Below, in pieces: positions 22,799-37,137 of a stretch of DNA of 64,000 nt. Under the pieces are notes generated by a model. That model worked only from the letters and a program-made list of their open reading frames with translations. It did no database searches and was not told where the DNA came from. A program made the translations under genes and the position numbers. Numbering within the stretch: the first letter of the stretch is position 1; each line of letters begins with the position of its first letter. The DNA is from Wolfiporia cocos (taxonomy: Eukaryota > Basidiomycota > Agaricomycetes > Polyporales > Phaeolaceae), in the NCBI GenBank assembly GCA_029448655.1, contig JACCLO010000009.1, positions 1,364,001 to 1,428,000 on the forward strand, given 5' to 3'.

Positions 22799-24767
22799 AT
22801 GCCGCGCTGGGGCAAATCTTCCTCACAAAATACACCCGATGTCTGGCCTCCCCATCCCCCGTCCGGGGAGTCGGAGCTTGAGAGGGCTATGCGCTTGGAG
22901 GAGGAGCGAGAAGCTAAGAGGGTTTCTGACGCAATTGACCATGCTATAGAGTTGGAAAGACAAGAGCTACGCAAGCGGCGTCATCATACTCGGATCCTCC
23001 TGCTAGGTATGCCTGAAGGATTAAGCGCACGATGTTTTCTATGACATGCTTCGGGATTGACAGGGCAGGCAGAATCAGGCAAATCGACCATGCTGAAGAA
23101 TTTCCAGCTGCACTTTGCGCCTGAGACGTTCCATGCTGAGACGGAGGCTTGGCGCGCCGTTATTCACCTCAATCTCATCCGATCTGTGAATTTCATTTTG
23201 GACCTTCTCGCTGGAGGGAGTGCAGGCAGTATAGACTTCGATGCCAGCCGACGATCTTTGCTATTCTCAGATGCTCCATCAACCGGTAGCTTGCGACCCT
23301 TGCGCATGCGTCTGTCCCCCCTCCGGCAGGTGGAGATGATCCTTGTTCAGCGATTGTCAGCCAATGACCCCTCCCGAGGTGCGCTGAATGTAGAGGAAGC
23401 CACACCGTGGTACTATGGCCGAGCCTCTGAGGTGTCGATCCGTGGTGGTACCGGCTGGAAATCCTTATTGCGTCGACGGAGGGATGCCCCCGCCATTGAC
23501 CCTCGCCGTAATGACTTGGAGACGGCACGGCAGATTTTGCATGCCTGCAGAGATGACATCGTCGAACTGTGGGCTAGTACCCTCGTACAGGATGGTTTGA
23601 AGAACGAAGGCGTCTCGCTTCAAGAGCAATCGGGATTGTTAGTAATTGCGTATTCTCTTCGCGTAGCTTTAATTGACATCGCCGACGTAGTTTCCTTGAC
23701 GAGGCTTCCCGCGTCGCATCTGCAGACTATACCCCCACACTCAGTACATCTTCATCCAGGAGCCAATTTGAAGTGAATACTAACGCATCGCAGAGGATAT
23801 CCTACGCGCTCGCTTGCAGACCATTGGTGTAGAGGAACACACGCTGACGGTAGAAAAGCGTGAGCACCTAATCTGCACTTAGAGTGTCAACTGAGCACCC
23901 TCCCACATTAGCTGGAGAACCCAGCCAACGGTGGACATTCTATGATGTCGGCGGAGCTCGGGGACAGAGAGGCGAGTCTTTGTGAATTAAAATCAGGGTT
24001 ATAGATCCTGACAGAATTTATAGCTTGCTGTGTTCCATACTTCGACGATGGTAAGCGGGGTATTGCAGCATTTGAAATAGAAATACTTTGACCTATGCCT
24101 CCCCAGTAAATGCCATCCTGTTCCTTTGTCCAATGGCCGCGTTCAATGAAGTGCTCCTGGAAGACCGCAGTGTTAATCGACTGGTAAGACAGGCAGCCCG
24201 GATTATTTTGCAGTTTGAATGTTTCTAATAGATACACAACTCGGTAGCTGGATACCTTCATTCTATGGAAGACTATTTGTTCGAGCAAACTGCTCGTAAA
24301 TACCACATTTATCTTGCTTCTGAACAAGAGTGATATCCTCAAGGCTAAGCTCGAGTCCGGCATATCCTTTTCACGGTATGTGAAGAGCTACAAGAGCGAG
24401 CCGAACGACTTCGAGCATGTTTCGGACTGTAAGCAATTCGTTTATGTGACAATTTTTTTAGTCACTCATGTGCTACCAATGATCAGATCTGCGACGCAAA
24501 TTCATTGCAATGCATAGGTATCACTCATTCCGGCAGCGTCCGCTCCATGTACACATGCTCTGCGCAATTGTAAGTACTCGTGTCATTCCTTCACACCCCA
24601 TCATTGAGTAATCAACGTAAAGGACATACATACCACGTCTGTCGTCATCACACGCAGTACGTACCATTCACAGATATTCCATAGACATTTAGACATGCTA
24701 ATCACCTTCGGGCGTAGTTCGTGATGCGATTATCATGAACAACCTAATTCAGAGTGACTATCTATAA
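22799..24767 (+). CDS. Divergent heterotrimeric G-protein alpha subunit
   Basis: Eleven exons (22799-23006, 23064-23637, 23691-23743, 23794-23859, 23912-23971, 24024-24050, 24107-24183, 24248-24428, 24487-24569, 24623-24656, 24718-24767), 470 residues. Motifs in order: P-loop GQAESGKST split by intron 1; a large helical insert with GFFLDEASRVA; switch I ILRARLQTIGVEE, keeping the Arg and the Mg-binding Thr; switch II FYDVGGARGQR; VNAILFLCPMAAF; LLLNKSDIL (NKxD); and a C-terminal helix RDAIIMNNLIQSDYL. Odd points: the catalytic Gln of DVGGQ is Ala, so GTP hydrolysis should be weak. The N-terminus MPRW lacks the MGC lipidation signal. The fifth intron uses a GC donor (GCGAGT at 23972) and exon 6 is 27 bases. 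Such non-canonical G-alpha proteins are expanded in Agaricomycetes; upstream receptor and effectors unknown. Confidence 0.92.
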
Positions 24768-25267
24768 AGTTGTTATAGACATCTGCCTGCAAAAGTATAC
24801 GTGCTGTATAGTGTGCTTATGGCCTGCTAGTGTCCATTGTATGAGCACCGCTGCACGGCGGTGGTCATAGTCATGTATTACTACATCTTTACATCCTTAT
24901 ATTTATAGTGCCCTCTACTATAGTGCCCTCTGTTCTCGTGACTGACAGCGATGAATTTGGCTTCGTTCACGTTCAGCCTGATAACGACGCGTGTAACAAC
25001 ACCAGTGCACGGAAGGGTTATGGAGGAGTGAACTCGTTCAGCTATGCGCCATAATCGGCCATCGACTCCACTTCACTCTAAGCTCAGTAAAATCAATCAC
25101 ACCATTGGTTTCACATCCCGCAAATTTAAAATTCATTAGACTATGAGGGCACTACCAACAACAGGCAGGATCAGATGCAACGACGGCCCCGGGAAGCACG
25201 ATCCAATGCCGACGACAGGTAGGAAGGAGCACGGGTAAACATACACGCCAAGTTGGAACACCAGCAA
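24768..25267. other. Convergent 3' intergenic region
   Basis: The 3' ends of the G-alpha gene and the membrane-protein gene face each other. AT-rich with a near-duplicate pair (ATAGTGCCCTCTACT / ATAGTGCCCTCTGTT, about 24906-24933). Nothing else seen. Confidence 0.5.
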
Positions 25268-26413
25268 TCAGTAGTAAGACCAGTGCTGGTATGAGAAATG
25301 AGACACGCCGCTAGGAATCTGCTGCTCCGATGCGACGCAGACATCCTCAAGTGAGGCATCGTGGATGGCGACGACCGAGTCTGACATGTCCAGCTCAGGT
25401 GCGGTAGATTCAACGCTGACGGGGGGGAGCGACTGAGGGGCGAGCACTGGGCGACTGCCGTGGACGTTTGAAGTATTCACTGCAGCGGTATCCTCGATAC
25501 AGTCAATATCCACCCAATTAGCCTCCTTTGGCGCAGTCCAGCTTGGCATGGTCACTTGCAGGTAGTCAGCCGCGACCTTCTCGTGAATGGAGTATTCGCC
25601 ATCTGAAGAAGCAGAAAGTGGGGATTGCTGGAGACCGATGTAGTGGTCGACAACCATCGCAGGCGCCGGGACAGTGATTGTAGGGATGTGCGCGGCCCTG
25701 AGAACGGGCATGTCCTCACTGTGAAGAGAGCAGCCATCCGACGCAAGACTGTATTGCGAATCGCCCTTGAAGCCGATGGTCGGCTCGGAGGAGGGCCCGA
25801 GGGGTAGGCTGAGCCGAATGTCTTGTGCAGCGCGGAAGGCGCGAAGATGGTCACGCGTCCAGTCCTCGTCGAGTCCTTCAAAACCGAGTCCAACGATGGC
25901 CTTCTTGGCTGCTCCAGCATTGTAACCATTGTCGCCTGTGCCCAGGACGGATCCAGAGATCGGTAGAGATGGACTGGCGTGGCGTGCCAGCCGCTTAAAA
26001 CCGTCTCTCTTAAGTCATATTATGTAGTGCAAGAAATAGATGCCTACCGGGAACTTTCCAACGAAGCTCTTGAGAATAGATGCCTTGCCACGGGAAGATC
26101 TGACCGTTGCTAGAGCAGGAAGTATCAGAGGCTTAGGGCCGTCTGACTTGAAAACATCGTCGCCAGAGCCGAGGGGACTACCGCCAAAGTCGGACAAGAC
26201 AAGCGCACGAACGCCTCTCCTCTGTGCTTGGATGGCACGAGCGCGGCGTCGGTCCATCGTATACATGTAGATAAGCGCAGACAGAACGGCAACTGCACCA
26301 AGGAGCGTCAAAGCAAGAAGAACCGGAGAAGTCTTCGGGGAGACCAGAAAGCGGGCGTGCAAGACATGTGTGGTGGTCGCCGAAGGAGCGTCTGAGCTGG
26401 TTGCGGGCGCCAT
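25268..26413 (-). CDS. Predicted single-pass membrane protein, function unknown
   Basis: Two exons, 26413-26048 and 25993-25268, joined by a GTAGGC donor and a TTTTAAG acceptor. The chosen ATG gives MAPATSSDAPS. A Ser/Thr-rich N-terminal segment is followed by one strong membrane span (SPVLLALTLLGAVAVLSALI) and a basic stop-transfer (MDRRRARAIQAQRR). The rest, about 290 residues, is a soluble acidic tail. It includes AAKKAIVGLGFEGLDEDWTRD and a Ser/Val-rich end. The layout (short outer part, one span, positive-inside, long cytoplasmic tail) resembles fungal sensor-like or SKG6-type membrane proteins, but no family motif is recognised. An in-frame non-ATG extension exists upstream, so a further 5' exon is possible. 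Confidence 0.7.
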
Positions 26414-27155
26414 GGGGCAGCCTTGCTCCTTCCAGGGGTTGTCCGGACTTGATGGTATGATGGTCGAAAGCAAGAGAAAGCACGAAGCATATCATGTCAG
26501 CCCAATGGTTTTCAGGGATACATTTGAATCCTGACTTGTCAGCAGCAAGGCGCACGGTGAACTCGTCAACCGCACACACTGCGCCACGGGATTTACTCGA
26601 GTTGCACATACCTAATGCAGTATCATGGCGTTCAGGACAAAAGGACATAGACTTACCATGTTTTCGAAAGCGACCATGGTGCAACAGACTTGGCTTAGGA
26701 TCGGGCGCTAATAGCATCGACGTCAGTCGCCGGTCGCCGCTATGTGGGAGCTGTAAGCGATTGTGAATGCAGGTCTTTCGTTGTCTGCTCTAGAGAGGGT
26801 TATGAGTTGAGAAAAATCGAGATTGCAGTCTGTCGCACCAAGGCGAAAAACACGGCTAAAATGAGCCGAGCATCCAACGTTTAACATAGCAAGAACAATA
26901 CAAGCAACTTTATTGAGGGGGCGGGCTCGTTGAGGCCCTTGCTCTCAGCAGAATACAACACGACGTACTACAGCACGGGATCTCCTAAGCTCCGCCCACA
27001 CTGCCCACCGCATGCACCTCCGACTCCCGGACGCGCAAGCGCACGCCTGCAGCCGTCAACCACGAGGGACGTTGAGGATCCCTTCCCGAACCTTTCTTGG
27101 CTTCGGCACGTTGAGGCCGTCGAGGTCGCAGTCATCCTATCTTACGGACGCACGC
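26414..27155. other. Intergenic, nothing recognised
   Basis: Promoter side of the membrane-protein gene and 3' flank of the adenosylhomocysteinase gene. Short frames only; a possible upstream exon of the membrane-protein gene would lie here. Confidence 0.45.
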
Positions 27156-28951
<1,796 letters not shown>

Positions 28952-29272
28952 TTTTGAGAATGACTGGTGGGGAGGACGTGGAGGATGGGGAGAAAGGAAG
29001 GTGAGAAGTGGTGCCAATCCGATAATGAATTTAAATCAAGCTCCTTCGGAAGGGGAAAACTATTCGCCCACAGATATCACGTGCGATGTGTATCAGGTGT
29101 CGTACTGAGCCCCGTATTCCAATTCATTCATGGATCTTTATATAAGTGAAAGAGGACCACCATGATTCATGATTTGTTCCCTATATATTGCAGGCTTCAA
29201 GCATGCTAGCTGTGGCATGACAACGTCGCCAGCCACAATTTTCACACACCGCCTGATCCGATAGCTTCTCAG
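28952..29272. other. Upstream region of adenosylhomocysteinase
   Basis: About 320 bases. CT-rich just before the ATG on the coding strand and with a TATATAAA 185-195 bases upstream of it. Confidence 0.45.
29136..29144 (-). promoter_or_regulatory. TATATAAAG box upstream of adenosylhomocysteinase
   Basis: On the minus strand a TATATAAAG lies about 190 bases before the ATG at 28951. Motif and position only. Confidence 0.35.
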
Positions 29273-29275
29273 TTA

Positions 29276-29848
29276 ACACTCCGAATGTGATGTAATTGTG
29301 GGAAGATCTGCGCTTTCACCTGCGGTTTCTCTCACCGTAGTCGCCACTGTCAGTGGCCTATCCTCAACTGTATATGAGTGGTCGTTCGCAAGAAGACTCA
29401 CAGGCTCAACAGGCAAAATGTCGACTAGCTGAAATCGTGCAGTACAGGTGCGACGCGGAGCATACGCAGAGGGGAGAGCCGCAGTTCCACTGCTGGCCCA
29501 TTCCGCGAATCTTTCGCATGTAAGCCATCTGCACACCGTCGCCTGGAATCGCAAACGTCGAATCAGCTGTCCAGGTCGCCCTGCGGTGGAAATGACACGG
29601 TTCGTCGACGTCGACATGAGCACTGGAGAGATAAGCATACCTCCAGAGTCAAGGTGAGCTTCGAGACATCACTGCCAGAGTCATACGTTGACCCGAGTCT
29701 CCAGTCCAACACTGCCGAAAGGCAAGCCGTGGCGTGACGTAATACGGAACGACGAGGAACTCTCGAAGATGTCGCAAGCATGAGACTACAGCCTACGTAC
29801 ATCATGTCCAGCTTTGCACGAGACTTTGGCTCTGGCATCAGCGCCTAT
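29276..29848 (-). CDS. Possible two-exon hypothetical gene
   Basis: An ATG at about 29838 opens a frame of ~66 codons (MPEPKSRAKLDMM... ending LTLTLE) up to a GTATGC donor near 29640. A TTCCAG acceptor near 29541 would join an exon reading ATVCRWLTCERFAEWASSG to a stop at about 29276. Composition looks protein-like, but there is no recognisable domain and no paralogue in the window. Could equally be a fragment of an older gene. Confidence 0.3.
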
Positions 29849-32800
29849 TGATGGCAACAATCTACGGTGACAACCACAGCATCACGGTCAATGTCGTAGA
29901 GTGCTCTCGCCCGTCACAACGCAGGCACTTTTAACACACTTCTTGATGTAGACACCGATGCGACGTGGGATGGTGCTCTTCCACTGGATTTAGAGACAGT
30001 CCCGATGTCATCGTTGGGACATCTGTTCTGCAATGGTCCTAGCGCAGGCACGAGTCTAGATCCCTTTTGCTACACATCGTTTGGGTTGCTCTGGTAGGGC
30101 TGCGCATGGAGCTTCTTCCGCGTAATGCTTCAGAGAAGTGTCAGGTGTCATCATGCACTAGCCCAACGACCCTACTATAATTACGCGGACCACCTTCCCC
30201 GGCCTCGCAATCTAGATGTGTAAAGACTGTTAGCAGCTACATATCAAATAGGGCCGAGTTGGATTTTGGCAGGATCGCGATGGATGCTGTCTATCGCCGC
30301 GTACATCCGAATACCAACTCCCTACCACGGGTTGCCATGCCGGCGACGCGCTTCCACGGATTGTCATTTTCGACCTTACAGCCCCTTCGGTAATCATCCT
30401 TGTCTTCTCAGCCCGCAATGCTGTCGTCGTGCCATTGTGGTGTGCTAGGCGTCGGCAGGGAATGCATCGTCTGTGGTGACCCAGATATAGCCACGGTGCC
30501 GTTCGTGTGCGGAGGGAAAGCGGAGGAATTTGCAAACCATCTGGTTGCATTAGCCGTATCGACATGTCTGTCATCGCGCCTACAAATGGTAGCGTCAGCG
30601 CTTAACACCGAATTGTGGCACTGCATCTGCACCGGTCTCAATGAGGGCGTGTTATGTTCGGCGCTGGGCGGATGTATTAGCGCCGATAGTGCATCGGAGT
30701 AGAACAGAGCAAAGACTCTTGTTCTTTAGCGTCGATTCTGCCTTTCCCCGCCGGGCATTCATTAATGCCTTATGCCCTGGGGTGAAGGAAGAGAACGGTG
30801 GGTGCTATTCTGCTGTAGCTCCGGCGATGGCCCGCCCCGATGATGCACCGATCACCGCTACTTATTCCGCCGACATCTCCTCACCCCACAATCCTGAAGC
30901 AGGCCGATCATATTCTTTCCTGGTTCTGTAGCTGCTATGCTCGATCATGCATCACAGGTGACCCGTTTGTGCCGAATTATTACTTCCACCTCCGATCACC
31001 AGCGACTTGCGTTCACCTCACGACCGTCCATCGAAGCGCTTTCCAATCTGTCAACCACTTAGTCGCACGCACATTGTCGGGCACATCGGATCGTGTCCAG
31101 TGACTTGAATACATGTACGTTGCGTCATCTAGGAGTAGGAAATCCCGGTCAGGTTGATGTAACGGTAGTTGCTATGCGGGCTCCTCCGTTATGCTCAAGG
31201 CAGGTGATACGACTCTCCACCCGCAATGCTTGACATGATTTGAAGATTTGGTATGTCATTAAGGGCTTCCGTGCTGAAATGCCGATCTGTGGTTCAGGGT
31301 CCGCGTCCAGGGTCCTAGCTCTCAGTGGGCCATGGCCTACCGAGGCGACTGACACGCGTGCACTTGATGCTTTCGCAGAACTGGACCGCGCAGTTCCGCG
31401 GTCCATAAGCGCGTTTGCAGCAACAGAGACCGAAACACACCATAAAGATAGACAGTCGGCGTGAGTCCGAACCTGTACATGCATGATGATCGATTGATCG
31501 CTGATGGTATGTGGTTGCTCCGATTTCGGAATGCCGCCGCTCATGTCGTGTGTTATGAAGCGGTCGCATCGACTGGTGACGAGTTGCGATACCGTAGCAC
31601 AGATATGGAACGGAGGTGAGGGTATGCTTACGGCGCCGGCGTTGATCTCACCCGTGTGGGATTGTTCGTATGTTCATGCAGATGTGTTTCGCGGCGGATA
31701 TACAGCCGGGCGTACTGGGCCCATAGAGCCCGTCGCATGTGTCATCTTCCCCTGTGGAGCGCCAAGCTTGAAGTCATGATCTGCACGAGTGGCGGTATAG
31801 ATTGCGCATGTTAGTTACCGGCTATTATTGCCGAGTCAGAATCATGTCAGACGTTGATTAAGGGTAAGAAACACAATTTCTATACATCCTTGCTGCAGCT
31901 ATATTGCATGCGCTTCCTAGCTGGGTGTTAATCAGCACGTGCGCGTACCCGCGAGCAGAGAATTGCGCAGCAGTCGCGCTGTCAGACATAACAGCATCCA
32001 TGACGATCAGGATCGTTGCCGAGGTTCGCGCGCTCACATCCCGCGATCCAGGGAATCGCAATCCCGGTTCTCCCGACAACTTCAAAACGCATAGGAGGGA
32101 GAAGCAAGCGACGCCATCCGACGACCAAGAAGCCGTTCTCATCCCAGGTAACTAATAATGACAGCGTACAGCACACAGAAGGATCACTGTTCTGATGAAA
32201 GACAAACACCTCGGACATCGCGTGCAAATCACACTGTGTATGATACTTCGCGCTCGTTGCTAATGGTGCTCCGCTTTGCTCGCCCGTCTGTTTTTCTCCA
32301 CTATGGTGCGACTGCAGCGGGACGGGCATTTGGGCTCGCACTGCTCCGATCAGTGGCTGTAATGTGCGCAGACAATTGTTGCGCCGGTAAATTGCCTATT
32401 ATAGCTGGCAGTGCAGTCGGATGCGGTCGCGATGCATACGGTGGCGAATCAGGCTGATGCACTGCAGGATAATAATGACGATGATTGAGTCGCATCGTGC
32501 ACTATGTCAAAATAGCACTCAATGCGAATGCGAGTGACCGGTAGGCGTGCTTGCAATGTATTGTTTCTATGCGCGCACGTCCGGTCCAATGCTGATCTTG
32601 CGCTTGGGCTACCAATTATTCAGAGATCAATGATCTTGATGCGCGGATGAGCCGATGAGTGGACACGATCGGAGAGGATTTATCACGTGTGTCTTATGAG
32701 ACTCAAGCGGCTTGACGCCGTTTCACCGCCACTTTCTCCTGATTGCCCATCAATGATCTATACAGGAGGAATGAACGCATTCCTTTGAGACAGTCGGAGC

Positions 32801-33495
32801 TACGATTCGGCGATAACTGCTCAGACCATTGGCGACATTAAGGGCAGCCCAAGACATACCCATCGGGGCTGGCACACAGGCACCAGACAGGTCCTATGCC
32901 ACCGTTGTTTTGGCCTTCATGGTCCCGCTGTGGCGGTGCGATGCACGACGGTGTTGATCAACAATGCAGTGTAGCGTTCCATGTTCGTTGTCTCATGTCA
33001 ACTCTTGATGTTCGCAACCTCAGCAAGAATCATTGATGAGGTGCTGCAGATGCCCAACGACTCGTACGCGCGGATGCGTGCGCTCCTGCATTTGTACAGG
33101 TTGCCTCATCTACAAGTCGCCAACTGCCCAGAGGATCGCGGTCCCTCACAACACCTCTGATCATCTACCCTCGCCAGAGCGACACCATCGTTGCGTTACG
33201 AGCGTACCCTTTCCGACCAGTCTCCAGCCCTACCCACGGACAGTGGTGGCACTGCTCATCGCTATCCGACTGTTTCAGCATATAACGACTGGTCTGCACG
33301 CTGCCACTCACCATTGCCGAGGTAGAGTCTTCACTCACTTGAGCTGGCATCTCCTCCCCTCCTGTCTTCTGTGTAGAGTGAGTCCTCACTACCCGCGCTT
33401 CCTCGCCCACTGCAGATACTAACGCGTTTCGCGTAGCACAGACGCGTCGCGGTCGTCCAATCTCCCATTACTTCAAGTTATTGTCGTGAATCGTC
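29849..33495. other. Gene-poor region of 3.6 kb
   Basis: Many short overlapping frames on both strands with no start-to-stop gene, no domain, no clear terminal repeats and no target duplications that I can see. Base composition is not obviously AT-enriched. Possibly an ancient, mutated insertion or pseudogene block. Confidence 0.45.
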
Positions 33496-34781
33496 ATGTC
33501 TTACTCTCAGGGATCGTGGCCCACAGAGGGCGACATGAGCCAAGGGCATTTCACCGACACGATGGGCGGTAGTCCAACAAGCAGTGAAGAGCAGTCATTC
33601 GCATTCGTCGGTGGCTATTCTCAAGTGAGTACATGCGTACAAAAAGTAGCAGGCGTCATAATGACAACATGACATCTCTCCAGAGTGAGCCATACCGGCG
33701 GCTGCCAGACCGCGGGAATGTGCGACAGCCCTCGTCCAGCCCGACATCCAGCTTGTCGGGTGCCATGGGAGAGGCGCGCATTTCTCATCCACAGCTTCCG
33801 ACCGTACCAACAGGGATGCCATGGTCCATGCCTCAAGGGAGTTTCACCTCCGAAGAACAGAATCTCTCTTCGTTCATATCCGCACCCCCTACTCCCGCCT
33901 CGGCATCTCCATCAGGGACCTTTGCTTCGTACCAGTACTCCTCACACTATAATTCCTCGAACTACGGTAATTCTAATCTCGAGACGTTCCCGACCCATGC
34001 CTCGGCATCTTCCCCATTCGCAGAGCAGCATTTCACCCCGCAGCAAGCTCAAGCTCGCGCGATGCTGCAGCCCAACATTCACTCCTCCTCACCTGTCGTG
34101 CCGTCCACGGGTGTCCCCATCCCCATGCCTCAAAACGCTACAAGCTCAAGCAGCCGCTCGTCTCGGCCTCCAAGCGACTGGGAGAGCTACGCACTTGGTC
34201 TCGAGCGCAGGGTGCGCGAGCTTGAGACACGGTGCCACTTCTCAGAGCAGCATGCTTCCCAGCTGCAACAGGAGCTCGCGCGCGCCTACCCTATGGCAGG
34301 CACAGCAGGGAGCCCGCTTCCCTCGCCGTTCCCCACGCCGAGCGCGTCGCCGGCGATGCTGGAGAACTGGCGGCGGCGCACGGAGGCGCGCAAGAGGATC
34401 TTCTGCTCGCTGAACCGCGCAGGCAATGCGCTGTGCGCGTGGCATGACTCGCGGCGTGAGCGGCGCACGTACCCGCCGCGGAATGCTCCGCCAGGCATGC
34501 TCAACTGCGGGTGCACGTTCGAGGAGGCGCTCTTTGAAGAGAGCCTCTCGCGCCGCGGCGTCGGCAGCTACCACCCCGGCGAGTCTGTGCGGATGGACCC
34601 CGCGCTGCGCAATCCGCTGCTCAAGCTGCTCCAAGAGCGCTACGGATACCGCGACGGCGACTTTGATCGTGACCCCATCACGGGCAACTGGATTGACGGC
34701 GAGGACGCTGCGTATTGGGAGGCGAAGCTCGCGGCCGGCGCTGCGAGCGCAAGGAAGACCCGAGGCGAGGAACGTCGCTAA
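33496..34781 (+). CDS. Conserved basidiomycete protein of unknown function
   Basis: Two exons: 33496-33624 (MSYSQGSWPTEGD...) and 33684-34781. The N-terminal half is Ser/Pro/Thr-rich and disordered. A coiled coil follows (WESYALGLERRVRELETRC... to about residue 240). The C-terminal ~140 residues form a dense, well-conserved-looking domain: RRRTEARKRIFCSLNRAGNA, then CAWHDSRRERR, PPGMLNCGCTFEEALFEESL, and SVRMDPALRNPLLKLLQERY. The Cys/His content (CAWH, NCGC) might bind metal. I recall closely similar C-termini from many Agaricomycete genomes, always unannotated. No function can be given. Confidence 0.85.
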
Positions 34782-35527
34782 AAGTACCGTCTCATTGTGT
34801 AAGTATATAGACTGCGTTTTCATTGTCTTTCGCCCGACTGTATCGACATAACATTCGTTCTTTTCATTCGCATTCTTTACGCACATCTAATTCTGTCTCT
34901 TCTGTTTTCATACCCACGAACACTCGGTTTATCTATCATGCACTAGACACATTGTTCATTTGCATTGTTCCCTGCATTACACTGTATCCCCTACTTTCTG
35001 TGGTTTGGCTCACCCCACTGTATCTCTAGTCTCTCTCTCCATCATGCTAATAGACGGGGCATTAACCCACTTTCATGAAGCGTATGCAGGCTTCCAAGCG
35101 GTATATATGACACTGGCAGACGCGACCTCCCGCTAATCACTTGCCGCACTATCTGCCGCGGGAAGCTGTCCACACACAGGAGGCGTGAGGCTGTTCCAGG
35201 CTGTCCAGATTGATCCAAGTTGACGCTTGTGTTGGCCTCGAAGCGTTGGGGGGATCATCGCCCGATCTCGCCACGGCGATGGACAGCTGAAGTGGGGTTC
35301 CGACACGATCTGAGACGAGCGACAATCAGTTGCCTCGTATCCTGGAAACCGAGACGTTGTCGAAGTACCATTCACAATTTTCTTCGCGATGCCACTCTTG
35401 TCGAGACGCTGGCTCCGGGCTAACCAGGTTAATACTCTAATTGAAGACTGCAAACTCACTAGTACATGAAAGACAATCACAGGATTTGTATTACAGGTGG
35501 TGCTCGACTGAACATTGTCACTTGAGC
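34782..35527. other. Convergent 3' intergenic region
   Basis: 3' flanks of the plus-strand hypothetical gene and the minus-strand GST gene. T-rich and C-rich tracts after 34800 fit a 3' UTR. No gene seen. Confidence 0.5.
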
Positions 35528-36799
35528 TCAGAGCTTAGCATACGCATACTCTCCTCCCTTTTCCAAAGCCTATAACAAATTGATGAATAATCAGCTTGAT
35601 CTTCCCCGCCAAATGGTAAGAGCAATATCACGTACCTTCTGGAACGCAGCCCTGCATTACATAGCATAGAAGGTGGCACGCAGGGGAGATGCATGTTATG
35701 CATCGTGTCAGACAACCAGTCTTTCGTGAAGGGTGGAAAATGGAACGCGGCGCACCTGTCGTGAGACCGCTTGATATACTCCTGCACACGGGGCCCGAGC
35801 ATCTCGGGACAGAGCATGTTCCACATTTCCAGTGTGGTGAGCATCATGTAATCTGCCGATGTCGGCTCATCGCCTCCCGCAAGCCAGCCCGTGCTGGATT
35901 TGGCCAGGTGCTCCTCGAGCTAGGAATGTGCATCAACGTTCTGTGCGGGCAACGGACGGCAACTCCTGCGCGCAACGAACATGCAGCGATACCTCAAGAG
36001 AGTCGAGGAGAGGATCCAAGTCAGAAAACTCACCGCATTCGCGTGCAATCTCATGCGCGGTTCGAACATCCTGCTACTGAGTTGAGAAAGCAACATGTTG
36101 ATCACGGGCCGAACAAGAAAGGGTGACTTTTCCGCGATGATGCTAAGGATGTACTTGTTCACGACAAGCGGCATTAACGAACCCTCGGCGTAGTGGCTAT
36201 CTATGCGTCCAAATCCATGTCATGTGCGATATATACCGAGCACGGTGGGGAGTGCCTACAGTAAAGATCGTGAACCTCTCCGCTAGTAGGTGGCCTTGCT
36301 TTTCCATTCCCGTACTTGCGGATGATGTACTCTAGAGAATTCAAATTCTGTTCAACGTCCAGGGTCATCAGACTGAGAAAGTTAGCGATGCATGCAAGTG
36401 CCAAATTCTCATCGCTAAGAATGCCGTAGCCCATACCGCTTACTTTATTCTCAATTGGAAACTTCTACGAGGGACTCGCGGCCTATCATCTTATTGAGGT
36501 GCGACTCACCAACAATCGCACCACTCTCTGATATGTTGACGCCGTCGTCGGTGATCACTGGGGCTGTACCCAACGGGTTCACTGCCTTCAACTCCTCAGG
36601 AGCTCTAAGCTGCGGAGTTCGACGATATTTCTTGATCTCGTAGGGTACTTCTAGTTCTTCCTGCGTGTCACGGGACGATTAGAAGGATGCGCAGAACTGG
36701 GCGTAATACGCGTACCAAAAGCCACAGAATGCGCTGTGAGCGCGAGTTGTTCAAATGATGAACTACAAGTTTACTTTCATTATTCAATGAGTCAGACAT
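35528..36799 (-). CDS. Glutathione S-transferase (GTT1-like)
   Basis: Seven exons (36799-36716, 36660-36510, 36331-36260, 36200-36034, 35919-35756, 35651-35636, 35569-35528), 231 residues. The thioredoxin-like N-domain shows VHHLNNSRSQRILWLLEEL, PLGTAPVITDDG and the glutathione-contacting ESGAIVEY. The helical C-domain contains YSHYAEGSLMPLVVNKY, SSTGWLAGGDEPTSADYMM and ends KALEKGGEYAYAKL. The Ser in NNSRSQR sits where the catalytic Ser/Tyr is expected. Likely conjugates or reduces electrophiles and peroxides with glutathione in detoxification. The GEYAYAKL end and overall length fit yeast Gtt1-type enzymes. One exon is only 16 bases. Confidence 0.92.
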
Positions 36800-37137
36800 G
36801 GCGCTGACTCAATGCCTTGCAGTTTGACTGTTTAACGGAGGTCGTAAAAAGTCCGACAACTAGGATAACGTCTACGGCCGTCGACAAGAGATTCAAAGAA
36901 TGTGCGAGACGGAAGGTGAATGCGTCACTAATGAACGATATGCGGCGGTTTGTCCCCGACAAATACAACGCAATGGAGGAGTAAGATTGTCGCTAATAGG
37001 AAGATTGCTGCTAATAGGCAGCATACGTTCGGTTGTGACAAATCTCAGATCAGCCACAGTGGTGCACGTGATAATGAGCCAGACGGGCCCGCGGTCCGGT
37101 GATCCTCACCGTTATCCATCTTGAGCTACACAGCTAC
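36800..37137. other. Divergent promoter region
   Basis: About 340 bases between the ATGs of the GST gene (minus) and the KAR5-like gene (plus), so both promoters share it. It contains GATAAT/CTAATAGGAAGATTGCTGCTAATAGG-type short direct repeats (about 36989-37018). No other element recognised. Confidence 0.5.

Noticed and set aside
36050..36070. GGTTCGAAC as a tRNA B box
   Set aside because: Lies in a GST exon and has no A box at the right distance.
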